NCBI GenBank assembly: GCA_022478985.1
Contig: JAKSZP010006710.1
Span: forward strand, 62,001-126,000
Reading direction: 5' to 3'
Origin: Massospora cicadina
Taxonomy: Eukaryota; Entomophthoromycota; Entomophthoromycetes; Entomophthorales; Entomophthoraceae
Length of the DNA stretch: 64,000 bases
How positions within the stretch are numbered: position 1 is the first letter of the stretch; every line of letters begins with the position of its first letter. Below the pieces are notes generated by a model. The model was not told the DNA's origin. It did no database searches and saw only the letters and a program-made list of their open reading frames with translations. Positions 11,325 to 24,234 of this stretch are shown here, one piece after another. The position numbers were made by a program, and so were the translations under genes.

Positions 11325-12196
11325 TGTGGGATCCACCAACGGATGCCACAAAAATTTTATCAAAGTGAGAGTCTTTACTTTTTAATAAAAGTATTAAATA
11401 ACGCTTTGTTATAGTAAATATGTTTTTTTATTGTTTTAAATCAGGCAAAACCAAGAAAGGTCCTTTTCTCGATACTAGTATTTTCTATTTAAACTAGTTT
11501 GAATCTTGAGACCATGGGTTTTTGAGGCTAAAAGTATATAAAGCTGAGTTATCCAAATTAGGGAATATATTTTTGGCCTATCAGATCAGAGATAAATTTT
11601 TTGAGGCAAAACTGACCCATATGGTAATGATTTGATGAATTGTATTCAATCACCACCAAGTAAAATCTTCTCACCTTGGCGGTGGTCAGACTTGTGTGGT
11701 AATGATTAGTTAATTTGCACCATATCATAATCGAGTAAAATCTTCTCACCTCAGCGGTGGTCAGACTCATGTGGTAATGATTGGTTAATTTGCACCCTAT
11801 CATCATTGAGTAAAATCTTCTCACCTCAGCGATAATCAGACTCATGTGGTAATGATTAATTTAATTTGCACCCTATCATCACCAAGTAATATCTTCTCAC
11901 CTTAGCGGTGGTCAGACCTGTGTGGTAATGAGCACCCCAAATTTGACTGAGAAGTCAGAGTAATCCTATGGTTAGTTATTACCTTATTAAGCCAATTTTG
12001 ATTATAAACCATATTTTTCCAATAGTTAGGATTCCACCAAGAATCCGCCAAGGTCTTGCCATTGGTTCTCATATTGTTGATAACCACAATATTATTCAAA
12101 GATTGGGCAGGAGATGGGCCAATCATGGGTGCAGATTTGGGAACACTCATACCTCCAACATTCTTTTTCTTAAGTTAAGAAGGAGATAGTCCGACA
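11325..12196 (-). repeat. 5' LTR of C, with 75-bp minisatellite
   Basis: On the minus strand it starts TGTCGGACTATCTCC and ends CCCACA. It is 872 bp against 797 bp for the 3' LTR. The difference equals one unit of the internal 75-bp minisatellite, which has four intervals here (GTGGTAATGATT-type starts at about 11621, 11696, 11771, 11846 and 11922) and three in the other LTR. The ORF at 11558-11845 is the repeat read as protein. Confidence 0.87.
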
Positions 12197-12201
12197 GTCC
12201 C

Positions 12202-14450
12202 AATGCCATGGAACTCTCTGATTTCTGCCATCAGGATTTAATGAACAAAAACAATGACTTGAATTTCCCACTTTCATTGGATTTCAACATAAATTGCCCA
12301 ATAGCACTCATATTTTGACATGGCCTGGCATTATATTCCCTGGAACTACCCATGACTTTAGTTTTAATTTATCCATGGGGCAACGACTCCTCCAAATAAT
12401 TGTTCCAGGATTTCTATTATTAATCCTGTAGTAACCACAATTAGTCTTCCCAACAAAATGGTATTCATCTTTTTTTCTTAAATGGTATTCCACGTTATCA
12501 AAAAATCTCATTTGGCATCTCCTGATTTTTCTAGCAATTAACTTATATTGTATGGGAATTATACCATCATTGTAAATTATATATACAAAATTATCCTTCT
12601 TTGTCAGCGGAGTTCTCCAAACTGCTGATATACCAAGGGCAAGGGTTTGCCCCAAAATTTTTCAGGGTATTCTCTTCAAAATCACACTTCACATCATACT
12701 TTCTCAGGATTCCATCCTTATTACTATGTCATAATTTTGATTTATAAACACAATGGCGGGATATGATAGCACCAGCATTCTGAAACAAAGTGGTAGTGCA
12801 CTGCATTCTTCACAAAAAATTGTGGTATCTGGTTTGGTGGTTCCATATTCTTTCCAGTTCTCTTAATCTAAAAATCTTCATCTGCTTCACCAACTTGGTC
12901 AAAATGATATTAATGGGCGAACCGCTGTTGATTATTACCCATACTCTTATATAATTAACTAATATCTGCAACATACACTCAGAGTATTGCAATAAGGTGT
13001 TACTGATTAAATCATAATTACTCGCCAATTTTAAAGTATGAATTAATTGCACTACCAAATCATGAAATGACTCCTAAATCGCGACAATAAGGAGAGAGAC
13101 ATTCACTTTTGTCAAGTTTAATAGTAAGTAGTTCATCCGTGTTTTCAGTGGTTCTGATCTTTTCCATCAACTGACAAGCGTATGGCTAAGCGACCTCTAA
13201 AACAAACTTTAGGGTCAATCCCATTGCCACTTCTCAGGTACTTACATTTACATCCAAATTGACCATCTGGTAGAGCGTATCAGGTGTGTCTTCATCTACA
13301 AATAAATCAGAAATATTCAGGTCATCATTAAGTATGTCAGGGGGAACAGGGTTGATCACAGTGCTAGGTTGTTCTGTATCTAGACTTCTGGTCCATTCCC
13401 AAATGTGACCAGTTTCTTGTTTTTAGCCTGAACCAAATTAACTTTCTCTCTAGGCTTCTTATACCGCTATTGTGTAACTACGTGCCTAAGCTTCCATAAT
13501 TGTATCAAAAAATTTGATAATTAATCACCCGTTTCTGTCCTTTAGGATCATTTCCCATTACAACCCAATTCTGTTGTTCATGATTAGGATTAGAAAAGTT
13601 CATTGTATTCTGAGCTTTGGTGTGAATGGATTTGAAGGTCTGATTATGTCTCTAAATGTCGCTCCTATCACCTTGTGATGAATAACAATCTGCAATATAG
13701 AAGTTTGGTATACAAGCGCCAATGCTATAATAAGATATAAATCTTGGTAAAGATGAAGTGCCGCCTGCATTGCTATGCACGCATCAAAATATGATTAAAC
13801 TTTTGTATCAGACAGTTTTTGCAATTCCTTGTATAATCAGTCAGAAAAAGCAGCCATTGTTTCATCCTTTCTAAACTGAATTCCCATAAACTCCAGTTTA
13901 TGGTTATATATCCACATAGGACTACCAAACTAAGTAATTATTGCTTCTTTGCATCGCTTTAAATCCAATCATCCACATTGAGATGGGGAAACACCAGATT
14001 TTGACAATTGTTGTCTGAGAAGTTCATCACAATTACTGATTTCCATCAGACCCCATATCTGGCATCATCATTTAAAATAAGCGGAAAGTTTTTAGTATGT
14101 TTTTTTTAGTATTAGAGGTCCCAACCTGAAGTTTTTAGTATGTTATATGGGTGAAATGTAGTTAATTTTGGCGTATTCCAAATTTCTTCTGTTGCTTCAC
14201 TGGCTGGGGATTCCTTCCAGTGACCCAATTAGAGATAGGTGTATTTTTATGAGTCATTTCTGAAAGTGCAGTGAACGACCTAGGCATATTTTTCAGGGTT
14301 TGTACTTTCCAAACTAGTTTTTGTGCATCTCATTATCTTCATCGTTAACCTCCATCTGAATGCAATTACAATCGTTATTTTTGAGATTTTCTAAGCTTTT
14401 TAGAATTTACGCTTGTCTTCATGAACTGTCTGAAATAAACATTATCCACT
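12202..14450 (-). pseudogene. gag-pol: Element H: gag and protease remnant
   Basis: Upstream part of H on the minus strand. Reading right to left, a gag capsid block lies at about 14030-13780 (EFMGIQFRKDETMAAFSD, matching LLNIEFKQNETIKNFADRF of G gag). A long decayed linker follows. The protease block lies at 13058-12810 (VIINSGSPINIILTKLVKQM; the usual D-S/T-G is NSG). A segment at 12655-12308 corresponds to the protease-RT linker of G. Stops are frequent throughout. H is therefore the oldest-looking relative of A and G in the window. No H LTR could be recognised; it should lie to the right of about 14.6 kb. Confidence 0.68.
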
Positions 14451-16390
14451 TCTTGTTTAGTTCTCAGGTATAGGATCTCTTGATTAACCGAGTATCCTTC
14501 CATTTCAATAAGGTGAGTTTTCCATAGAGATCAACGTTGAATTTTCAAACTTGTTAAAATTCCTTTACTTTCACCACTTGGAGTTTAAATTAGTGTTTTA
14601 GCTTGTGACGCTGAGTCTAACACTCTTGTTAACGGTGTCCAATTTTTCTACAATTTCTTAAATTTAGCCTTTAATACAAAGTGCTGATAATTTTTTATGT
14701 AATTGCTTGAAACTCAACTAACCCCTGTAATAAGCACCTAATGTAAACTTTTGAGCTGCTTTCTTAAGCTATTAAGTTTACTACACAGGTTCTGGTACGC
14801 GTTAAACCAGATTATTGATATAATGAATTAAGTTGACAACAATATGGAGACTATTTTCCTATTTGAGATTTCCAGGAACAGCTAGTACAGTTGTCCTTAA
14901 CACTAGCTGGTGCTAACGCTCTGCCTTCTATCCCTAGAAGGTATTCTACTACCTCTTTTACACAACAATGAAACTCTACACTTTAATTTTTCTTGCATAA
15001 ATGCACAAAGCTTTACAAGCAATATTTTAAATCAAGAATATTCATTCTTTCAACTCTTATCCAAGAGTAAAACTACAATATATGTATACCCGTCAATATA
15101 TTCAAGTCTTTTTAGGCTTTTTTTACATAATTCAAGGGAATTTATAGGAATCTGGCACTCAACTATTACGTTAGCACCTCATTGGGCAGACAGCCGTTGT
15201 CCTTAATAGATTAATCTCCTAAATTGCAACTTACACGTTTTTTTACTCCTTTATAAGGATTTTCCGTCTACTAGAATTATGACTTCAGCAAATTAACCTA
15301 ATTAGGTTAACTTAAAAAGTTGCTACCAGAAGCTTTTGTCAGTTCTTCAGCAACTAATAAAATCTCTGAGTTGATTGGTGACAAACACTGATTGATTAAC
15401 ATAATTAAACTAATATTAAATAAATCAGCAATAAACCCATATAGTAAAATACATTGTCTGGGATCATCCCTGACAACCCATTACCAATCTGGAGGAATCA
15501 AATCCCAGCAGATTAGCTAATAATTTATTAGGACTAACTTCAAATTAGTCAATCTCTCTATGATAACTCATCCACTAAGAAAAATAACCTAGCGGCCAAA
15601 GCAGATTTCCTCATAATGTAATTGGGATGGATGCTAAGGACATAAAATTCCAACAAGTATAAAGAACTATACATAAAAGGGCATCCGCAATGACAAGATT
15701 AGAAGATCTATATGAATCTAAAGCTCTCCAATAGATGTACAGCTAAGTTTGAACCAATACAAATATTATTCAGTCTGTACTTCCTCACTATACCATACTG
15801 TGCACTTATTAGGAATCCACAACGAGGAGATACATCATAACGTCAATACTTAAGGGGCTTTAAGAAAGGCCTATATGAAGATAATAAATTAGTGTCACAA
15901 AGTTTTAAAAATGTCTGCAGAAAGATTGAAGAAGATTTCTTATTTCATGTAATCTCAAAACCATAAGAGGATCATTGAGTCTGGAGTAATCAAGTATGTG
16001 GAGAAAGCTATGGAACATCTTAGAAAAACCTCACGGTATCTAAGGGAAAGATACATAAACTACTTAATACTTTTACCTGAGAACTTCAGCAGCAGGACGC
16101 CGCAGCACATGGTGAAATGGCTGCCAAAGCTTCTATTAGTCGACACAATGAGAACAACAGATCAATTATCTATATTATTAAATAGAGCTTGCTTCAAAGT
16201 TAATTGTCAAACTTGAAATCCATCAAACTTAATGAGCATAGTTGATATCTCAGAACTTTATAAATTAGGTAGACTGTGTTGAGAAAGATCTGGTATCCCA
16301 TGCGACCCAAGTTTCTACCCACTTACTTTGTATTTTGACTTACCAAACTGGAGAGTGAGATAAGGAGAAAGCTAGCTAGCCAAGAAGACT
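14451..16390. other. AT-rich stretch without a recognisable gene
   Basis: This should contain the 5' LTR or leader of H (minus) and the 5' end of element I (plus), but I could not find matching LTR ends or a primer site. The ORFs at 14910-15206 and 15998-16216 have no recognisable motif and no second copy in the window. TGTCCTTAA occurs at about 14893 and 15199, near oppositely oriented GGTGCTAACG-like words, which may mark a decayed LTR. I make no gene call. Confidence 0.4.
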
Positions 16391-18723
16391 CTATTTAAGA
16401 TTTATATCTGTCTTAATGAGGCTGAGCAGTACTGGAACTCTCTCATTGAAGAACTAAAATCCAATTTGGAAAAGCATCCTCATTCGCTGAGTAAGGAGAT
16501 AAGAGGTACTTAAACTGGCGTATTGGAGTGTTTAAAAGTAATACAAACTCTTATGAACTTTCCTCTTTACCACTTTTCTTTAAATCAATGCTCTTGAAAT
16601 TTGTGTTAAAAGCTTGGAAAATGATAAAGCTGTTCTTGAAAGATACAATACCTTACTAGATGCCATTTCTAAACTTACCATTTTGTTGAAGAAAACAGCA
16701 TCTTAGTTCGTTACAAGATCAAATTTTACCAATTCTCTAGACAAATTAAGCAGAAAATACACATATAGAAACCACAGAACAAGTTGCTCCAAGATTACAT
16801 GTTATCTCAAGTTTGGAAAATGTCTCTCATCCTACTTAAAGGTCATGCTTACACCTGGAGAATGAAGTATTGCATACTTCCTCCATGTCTATGAGCCACA
16901 ATGGAAGGCGCAACTGATTGTCAAAAGGTTAAACATATCTTGTTTAGTTTCAGATACATGTCACTGGATATTATGGTGCCCACAGGACAACCTGGTTATT
17001 TGGAACTAAGTAAAAGACGCGCTTATCAAGAAATTGGTTCCAAACAAATTTTTAGTATAAAGAAGCAGGCTTTCATGAGAACCGCATTATGCTAAACTTA
17101 AACCTTAGTCAAATTTTCAGATAGTTTCTATATTGAGGTAAAATCTTTAATTACCTAAAAAAGTCTCACACCGGAAGATGACGTAGCAGCCATTGTTGCT
17201 GGTTTATATAGTAGGCGCAACATGCTATGCACATTGCTTCAGTCAAACAAAGCTTCAAAATGGTTTATACATCAAAGAAGCTCTACTCAATATAGGTGTT
17301 TTACACAAACTAGAAACCACCCAAAAGGCTCCCATGAAACCCAGATTGTATACTGTGAAAAAACAAAGAAAAAGAAAATTTAGAAGTTTAGTTGTAACTT
17401 CTAAATTGAACAACCACACATTAAAGATGAGTGCTTCAAAAGAACCCTGCCCTCGCTAATTAGGGAAAAGGAGGTTGGCTTAGGTCCAGGTACCTCTAAA
17501 GCTGACCAACCTGAAGTACCTAAAACCAAAACATTTCTAAACGCTCATCTCACGGCATTAAGAACTATTTTAGTGATAACTCTGAGGGTTTATGTAGGTA
17601 CTGATTATAATACCTCTGGCACAACAACTGAGATTGCCATACCAGAACATTTGATTGCTAAAAATATAGATGACGCTCAAGTCACAGAGGACACATACCT
17701 CGTTCAAGTTTTCAGATGTCCAAGAGAAATTGACACAGCAAGTGATCTTGACATTTCCTTGCCCTATTGGTTTGACCTCTCTTGAGAACAGACAATCTAG
17801 CAGAAATTAATAAGAATTATCCTGAGACTGCAAGGAATCTTGATTCAACGTTTGATCTTTAAAAAGGTTTTAGATTTACCACTAAATTTTGGAGGAACAA
17901 TAACCAAGGTAGAAGTGGTGATTTAGACTGGCCAAGTAATGGCTACTTAAGATATGAGAACACCAATTAATATTGTCGCATCTTAGATTATTAAAAAGAT
18001 CAAATATCTTCCAACCTAAAGTAACACAAAGGAGTATATCACCGCGAGACCAAATGATAAAAAAGCTGTAGGTGCCTAATCCTCCTTTTGAATTTAAATT
18101 AAAAAATTTAGTTTTTTCTGCTCAAGCAATCACCTCGGAAAACAGCCAATAGAGCTTACTCATTGGTACACAATATATTTTAGATATAAATTAGTTATAA
18201 TCTTTAAAGAAGGGAATATCTTTCATCTCAATTAAAAAATTCCCCCTGTGCTGGATAATAAAGAATACAGCATGAAGTAATGTTCTTGTCTGGTCAAGTA
18301 ACCTGTTTCTGCTTTATATCAACATTATTCTACTTCTGGAAGAAAAAAGAAAAATATTAATGATTCATTAGATGATGCAGAAGGTATACCATTCTATGCT
18401 ATAAAAGAGGTAAAGATTGTACCAGGAGAATAAAGAGTGGTTTCAAACAACATACATTGAAGATACCTCCAAACTGCCTACTACACATCACTTGTGTTGG
18501 CGTAGTCAGAAGACCTGAACTAAAAGTGTTACCAGGTGTCCTCAGCCCAAATTAGCGGCTCATAGAGCTATTACTTCGAACCTAACATATTGCAAAAATC
18601 ATAGTTAAGAGACACAAGGAGAATGGAGAAAACTAGTTAATATCAATTGAAGAAGTTAAAAAGTTAATTTTATCAGTAATAAGATTGGATTAACTACTCC
18701 ACAATAGCTTAATTTGTACAATA
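16390..18723 (+). pseudogene. gag-pol: Element I: gag and protease remnant, split by A2
   Basis: Plus-strand remnant of the B/C lineage. About 16420-16500 encodes a charged helix (NSLIEELKSNLEKHPHSL) that fits a gag N-terminus. 16901-17095 has MEGATDCQKVKHILFSF and IKKQAFMRT, the gag capsid block of B and C. 17573-17785 has TTTEIAIPEHLIAKNIDDAQ and VTEDTYLVQVF, the pre-protease block of C. The protease region (about 17900-18050) keeps TPINIV but not DTG. 18380-18700 corresponds to the protease-RT linker. A2 interrupts it at 18724-18728, and its RT resumes at 27011. Confidence 0.72.
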
Positions 18724-18728
18724 CCTTA

Positions 18729-19866
18729 TGTTGGGATTTTTGCCCATATTTCAGCCTGCTAGATTACCTGGTATCGCTAGGGAAAATTCCTAAGGCGAAG
18801 TGAATTGGAAATCGGTTGGCCCAAGTTTCAGAGTGACAACTGGGGGATTTTGTGATATTCGCCAGATCATAGCTTTTGGGAATCAATCCGTATGAATACT
18901 TAAGATCTCATTGGGCATAGTTGCCAATGAAATAGGGGCATCTGATAGTGATTAACTATCAGGTGTACCAATTGGGTTTGGTCAGGTTTCATCACTAACT
19001 TATTAGGAATGAATAGCGAGTTGCAAGGTGAGTGATGCCACCTGCAACTAGTGAATCGATTGGTTGGTGAGTTACCTGCCTTAATGGGTAATAAGTCCCA
19101 TGACCTAAGCGGTCGCTAGCCAAATATGGTTGGTTTGCTTGGATCAAGAGGAAAACATTAGGGACACATTTTCCAACTCTTTCCGTTTGAGGTCTTGAGG
19201 ATGTCCAATGATGGAATCCTAGCCAGAATGGGGAAGACCATCGCTGCTGAGAGAGGATGGGTTATTCAATGGCAACAGCTGCCATTTCATTTCAGAGGTG
19301 TCAACCGAGGGTTAGACAGCCAAACTCCCCCACTATATATATTCCCTAGAACCTACTATAATAAAGTTAGTCAAAAACATTATTTATGAAAACATTAATA
19401 AGCAGATTATCCATTCTGTATATAGTTAAACTATCATCAGCTTCCATTGTGCTGTTCAGTCTCAAGGATATTATTGCAGAGGTCAATAATTGGAAGATTC
19501 TTAGAGAAAAGAGTAAAGATCTGAGCAGGGATCTAGAGAAGAAGGAGCCACAATTGGGGATAGCTGCCAATTGTGTGTTGGACTGAAGAGACTGTCACTG
19601 GGGTATCTCAGCAAATATAAGGTTGAACAAGGCAAGTGAGCGCATACCTATAATATGACATTACAAGTATTTAATTGAGAATACTGGCTGAGCGTTGGGC
19701 CAAAATATAATAATATATACTCAATTATGGATAATAGTTTTCATACTATTATTGATTAATAATTCATTCTACTATACAACGCAATGAAGTGCACGAGGAA
19801 ACTGGACCTGTGCAGTAAAAAGGTTACTGGGCTGCTTGTCAATAACAACCAAAGTAAATTTTTTCA
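18729..19866 (+). repeat. 5' LTR of A2
   Basis: It starts TGTTGGGATTTTTGCCC and ends AAATTTTTTCA; 1138 bp. The same sequence forms 25874-27005 and 3963-5143. ORFs at 19195-19389 and 19386-19586 lie in the LTR and are not conserved as proteins. Confidence 0.9.
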
Positions 19867-19869
19867 AGT

Positions 19870-19885
19870 TGGTGCTCACTACAGG
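19870..19885 (+). other. Primer-binding site of A2
   Basis: TGGTGCTCACTACAGG, three bases (AGT) after the LTR end. It is identical to the site of C (minus strand) and B, although A belongs to another lineage by its pol sequence. Confidence 0.75.
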
Positions 19886-19889
19886 GGTA

Positions 19890-21200
19890 GTTAGGTTGAA
19901 GAATTTAAAAACATAATGTTCTATGAAGATGTTTTCATTTTGGCAATAAGTTCCTGAAGGAAGTAACAAAGATAGAATGTGAAGAGGATCACGTTCAGTG
20001 GCCTTCACCCAGCTCAGCAGGTGAGATCCAAGTGAAGCAAAATGAAGATCCTCAAGTTCAGGGAAGATTGACTTGAAGCCTAGATATGGAACTATCTAGT
20101 GCTGCAAGGAAACCAGTTCCACCGGACATCTACTTGAGATGAAGCGTGTCAGCAGGGCCAACTTGGGTTGAAATTGGGTCCACTTGAAATTGTCCTGACG
20201 AGCAGCAGGAGCGATCCCAGTTGAAATTGGGTCCGCTTTAAATAGCCTGAGGAGTGAGTGTTTAGATGAGGAATTGGATGAAATAGAAAGCAATCAATCC
20301 GGAGAATTAAATTGATATACCAATGAAGATACAAAAGCAAAGCAGGAAACGTTGATCCAAGATAGCGGAGCAAATCGTTTAAATCAATAACACTCAGCTA
20401 ATGATCATAAGTTTTTGGAGACGAGTTCATTAATTCAGGAGAAAATTGGATGAAGCTAACGAGGCCAGAACAACCTGTGCAATTAAGGATAAGCCACAAA
20501 GGCTGAAAATCGTTTTCAGGAGAAAAAAGATCTGGACAATCGGAAAAAACTGTTGGCTAATGAGATATGAGGATCCAAAGCATCATTTTCCAAAATAAGA
20601 GATAAAATTAGGACCTGTTGGATGAATAAGCAGTCGGGATTAAAGGCCTGATATTCAAGAGTATTGCCAAAAGTCAGCAATTATAGCCTAACATGAAGAA
20701 ACAGCACTGCTGGCTGTATAGTGAGAAAGATCAAGACTAATTGGAAGCATTGAGCCTAAGAGAAAATAGTTGCAATATCCCAGCGGACCTCTGAACCATT
20801 AAATGGTTATGTCCTGAGATTTTAGTCAAGTCCTAGAAGAGGGCCACTGAACCAAATGGTTAGTTAAATCTTAAGAAGATAAGATTTTGAACCATGTAAT
20901 TGGTAGGTTTAAGTACCCAGGACCGAGTTTGGATGAAGGGGAAAAGAAGGACCTCTGTGCCATTTTGTAGGTTGCAAGTCCCATTGCAAAGAAAAATACA
21001 AAAAATTATATATAATATTAAAATTACGGTTTCTATGGTCTATGAGTTTTATACCTAAGAAATGATGAGAAATCCTGATGGCCGAACATAGAAGATTCCA
21101 CAGTTTTACGACTCTTGATGAAATGATTACTGTCTGGGGTAACCAAAAATATCAACCTATTGGTTGATTGAGAGCAGATAGCTGATCTTTCGAAAGGCCA
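19890..21200 (+). pseudogene. gag: A2 leader and decayed gag/protease region
   Basis: Position and element layout call for gag and protease here, but no frame stays open for 60 codons and I see no CCHC or DTG motif. There are short Glu/Lys-rich pieces. Between about 20780 and 20975 three imperfect copies of the GGACCTCTGNACCAT / GTTTAAGTACCCAGGACC motif occur, as after pol. From about 21060 the frame reads EILMAEHRRFHSFTTLDEM, the start of the block preceding RT, shared with H. The minus-strand ORFs here (19772-20373) are not conserved. A deletion of most of gag is possible. Confidence 0.45.
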
Positions 21201-23860
21201 GCAATAGGAGGTTCTCAAACTATTCAAAAAGTATTGGGAAGTGTTCACTCAGGATGACCACAATTTGGGATGCGCACAAGATGTGATACACAAGTCTAAC
21301 ACTGGGGAAAAATTTGCCAAAAAGGATGACACCAATCTGACAATCAAAAGCCTCTAAAGCAGTAGTGGAGGATGAAATCAGCAAACTAGTGAAGCATGGG
21401 CTTCTAGTTCCATCGTCAAGCCCCAAGGTGAGTCCAATTCTGATTGTGAAAAAGAAGGATGGATCCAACCGTGTGGTGATTTACTACTGAAGGCTGAATA
21501 GAATTATGAAGAAGGATTCATATCCCCTACCAAGGATCAACGATGCCCTAGATCATTTAGGAGAAGTGAAGTATTTCTACACGATGGATCTGATAATGGG
21601 ATATTGGCAGAACGACTTGCCAAAGGAAGACCAGGAAAATGCGCAATTATTACCACGCAGGGGTTATATCAGCCGATGAGGATGCCCTAGGGTCTATGCA
21701 ATGAGCCTGTAACGTTTCAGAGGGCTAAGGATGCGATATTAAGCGACTTAAAGTTGTCATGTGTCCTGGTATATCTGGACAATATAAACGTGTTCAGAAG
21801 GATGTTTACTGATCACCTACACCACTTGGAAGAAGTATTTAAGTGACTGTCCGTGGCTAACCTGAAGACAAAGCCAAGGATGTGGCAATTCTTTAAGAAA
21901 GAGTTGGAATAACTGGGATTCATAATCAACTCAAGTGGATTGCAGCTGCAATCCCAGAAGATAGCAGCTATAGAACGTATGGCTGTACTGAAGAGTGTCT
22001 AAGATGTCCAAGTGTTCCTTAGGGATGGTCAGATACTACAGAAGATTTATTCTGGACTTCGCCCAAACAGCTGAGCCATTATTTCATTTATTGAAGGATC
22101 TGAAAAAAGGGTTTATATGGAATGAAGAGGCCCAGGACTCATTCGATGAGTTACACCAGTATTTGATAGATTCACCAATTCTGAAATATCCAAATTTTAA
22201 TTGGGAGTTTATTATTCAAACTGATGCTACGTTGATGGCGATTGGCGCTGTACTGAGCCAAGTAGACGAACTCTGGGGACAAACATCTGGTGGCATATGT
22301 GAGCCAGACACTCTCAGCCAATGAAGGAACTACACCATGACTGAGTGTGAATGCCTTGCGGTCATTTATGCATTCAAGCAGTTACAGGTGTACATCCATG
22401 TGATTCACTTTAAGGTGATAATGACCACTCTTTGCTGCATTGGCTGCACAATTTAAGAGAGCCAGAAGAATGACTGGCCCAATGGGCACTTAAGCTCCAG
22501 GCTTATGATTATGAGATTGTCCACAAAGCAGGGGCTTCTCATCAGAATGCGGATGGCTTATTGCAAATGCCAATGGTCCAGATGGTATACCCGCAAGTGG
22601 ATGAGCTATTCCAGTGAATGGTCGAAGGAAAAATTTGGGGATGAGCTTAGAGAAATCTAAGGTGCACTTTGGAAAGTGATGGAAAACACTGAGACCATGG
22701 ATTGCAAGTGTTCAAGATGAACAACGGGTAGCAGTTATTATTCCCAAAGCCATCAGAAAAAGCAACTATAGTGCAAGCAGCTCACAAGGTTGTTGGGCAT
22801 GGAGGCCTGAGGAAAAAAACTGACCATATTTGACAGTACTATTAATGGGAAACCATCAACTATAATGTTGCAGATTATCTAGCTTGTTGCGTGGAGGGTA
22901 GCTGCACAAACCACATAATAACACAATTGGATACTGACTGGTACGTCCTGGATTTGCCTGGCACATAGTATCCATCGACGTGATAGGACTGCTGACAATG
23001 AGCACAGGGGGAGTCAATTACATTATAGTTGCTATTGACCATCTGACAAGATGGGTTGAGACAAAGGCCCTAACGAGAGTAGACGTTACCAGTACTTCAA
23101 GGTTCATCCTGGATCAAGTGGTATACTGACGTGGATGTCCGCAGGTCCTGCTTAGTGACAATGGGACCAACTTCATGTCTCATGTGATCCCGAGATTAAA
23201 TGAGATAATGGGGATCTGAGGAGTCATGTCAGTACCTTAGCAGTTGGAGACGAATGGACTGGTAGAATGGGTCAATGGAATGCTGGCCGCGATGCTGAGG
23301 AAGCTAGTCACAGGGAGAACTTCTGCGTGGGGAATGTACCTGAGTTTGGTGACATTTGCCTACAATATTAGTCATCATACAGCGACGGGAAAGATGCCAT
23401 TTGAGTTATTATATGGAAGAAAGGCCGCGTTGCTGCTGATTTTATATTTGGTGGTGGAACTTATGTCAGGGATGATTACCAAGCAATACCTGAACTGACT
23501 GATGATTATCCTGATCAATATGCAATTGCAAGAATTTGATACAACCTTAATTAAAAAGAACTGAGCATATATGATGAATGATAAGAACTGACCGGCCTTA
23601 TTAGAATACTAAATAGGCGAAAGAGTTGCCTATTACAATATGCATGGTTTCCAATGAAGAAACAAATAGGATGCATTGTGGTTGGGTCCATTCATAGTGA
23701 TCGCCAAGATGGCGACTGATGCTTACTCCATTAATAATCTCTTGGATGGAAGTGTTGTGAATTGAGTCCATGCTAAGTATCTAAAGCAATGGATTAATGA
23801 AAAAAATAAAAGAGTTTGCGAAGGAGTGATGAACTATTAAGTTGGTCATGTCCAGATGAT
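21200..23860 (+). pseudogene. pol: A2 pol: RT, RNase H, integrase
   Basis: Broken pol. RT starts near 21210 (EVLKLFKKYWEVFTQDDHNL). Later it shows TTQGLYQPMRMP and CVLVYLDNINVF: the YxDD box reads YLDN (second Asp lost, about 21768-21780). RNase H runs from about 22150 to 22560 with QTDATLMAIGAVLSQVD, ECLAVIYAFKQ and AGASHQNADGLLQM, the last Asp intact. The integrase zinc finger (about 22780-22920, GHGGLRKKTDH) has lost a Cys (CVEGS for CVEC). The integrase end at 23244-23498 keeps ETNGLVEWVNGML and FELLYGRKAA. There are numerous stops and frameshifts. RT, RNase H and integrase order is normal. Confidence 0.88.
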
Positions 23861-24140
23861 TAGGTTAAGTCCAAAAAAGGACTATTGAACCAATCTAGAT
23901 GGTAAAGTCTGAAAAAAGGACCTCTGAACCATAGAAAAGTGGCAGGTTTAAGTACCTAGGACCCAGTTTGGGGGGAAAAAATAAAAAGATGGGCCGCTGA
24001 ACTGAAATAAGGTTAAGTTCCAGAGGTAAAAAAGAAGAAAAAATAAAAAATTGATAACAAATATTTGAAAAAAGATAATAAACTTCAAAGAGAAAAAGCC
24101 GATATAATTTTATAATTTTTTTTTATTAATTGTCCTTGGT
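23861..24140 (+). repeat. A2 post-pol spacer with GGACC motifs
   Basis: No gene. It holds the same imperfect GGACCTCTGAACCAT and GGCAGGTTTAAGTACC units as 1930-2250, ending in an A-rich and then T-rich stretch before the antisense ORF region. Confidence 0.5.
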
Positions 24141-24234
24141 ATGGGGATGATTCCACCTATGTCGCCTCTTGGGGGAGGGAGTATGAATAGTGGTAGGAAT
24201 AAACAGCCCATCGAAATTGATATGAGATCAGATG

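Larger units (their letters stand above)
5780..12196 (-). mobile_element. Ty3/gypsy element C, full length, GTCCC duplication
   Basis: A complete LTR retrotransposon of 6417 bp on the minus strand. The 5' LTR is at 11325-12196 and the 3' LTR at 5780-6576. The 5-bp target duplication GTCCC stands at 5775-5779 and 12197-12201. Minus-strand order is 5' LTR, primer site, gag, protease, RT, RNase H, integrase, 3' LTR: the normal Ty3/gypsy order. It shows no chromodomain. Gag, protease and integrase resemble those of B and I, so the three form one lineage. It was inserted into element H. Frameshifts and lost catalytic residues show that it is dead. Confidence 0.93.

Noticed and set aside
11600..11935. 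CRISPR-like array
   Set aside because: The 75-bp units are contiguous near-identical tandem repeats without spacers, inside an LTR of a eukaryotic element.
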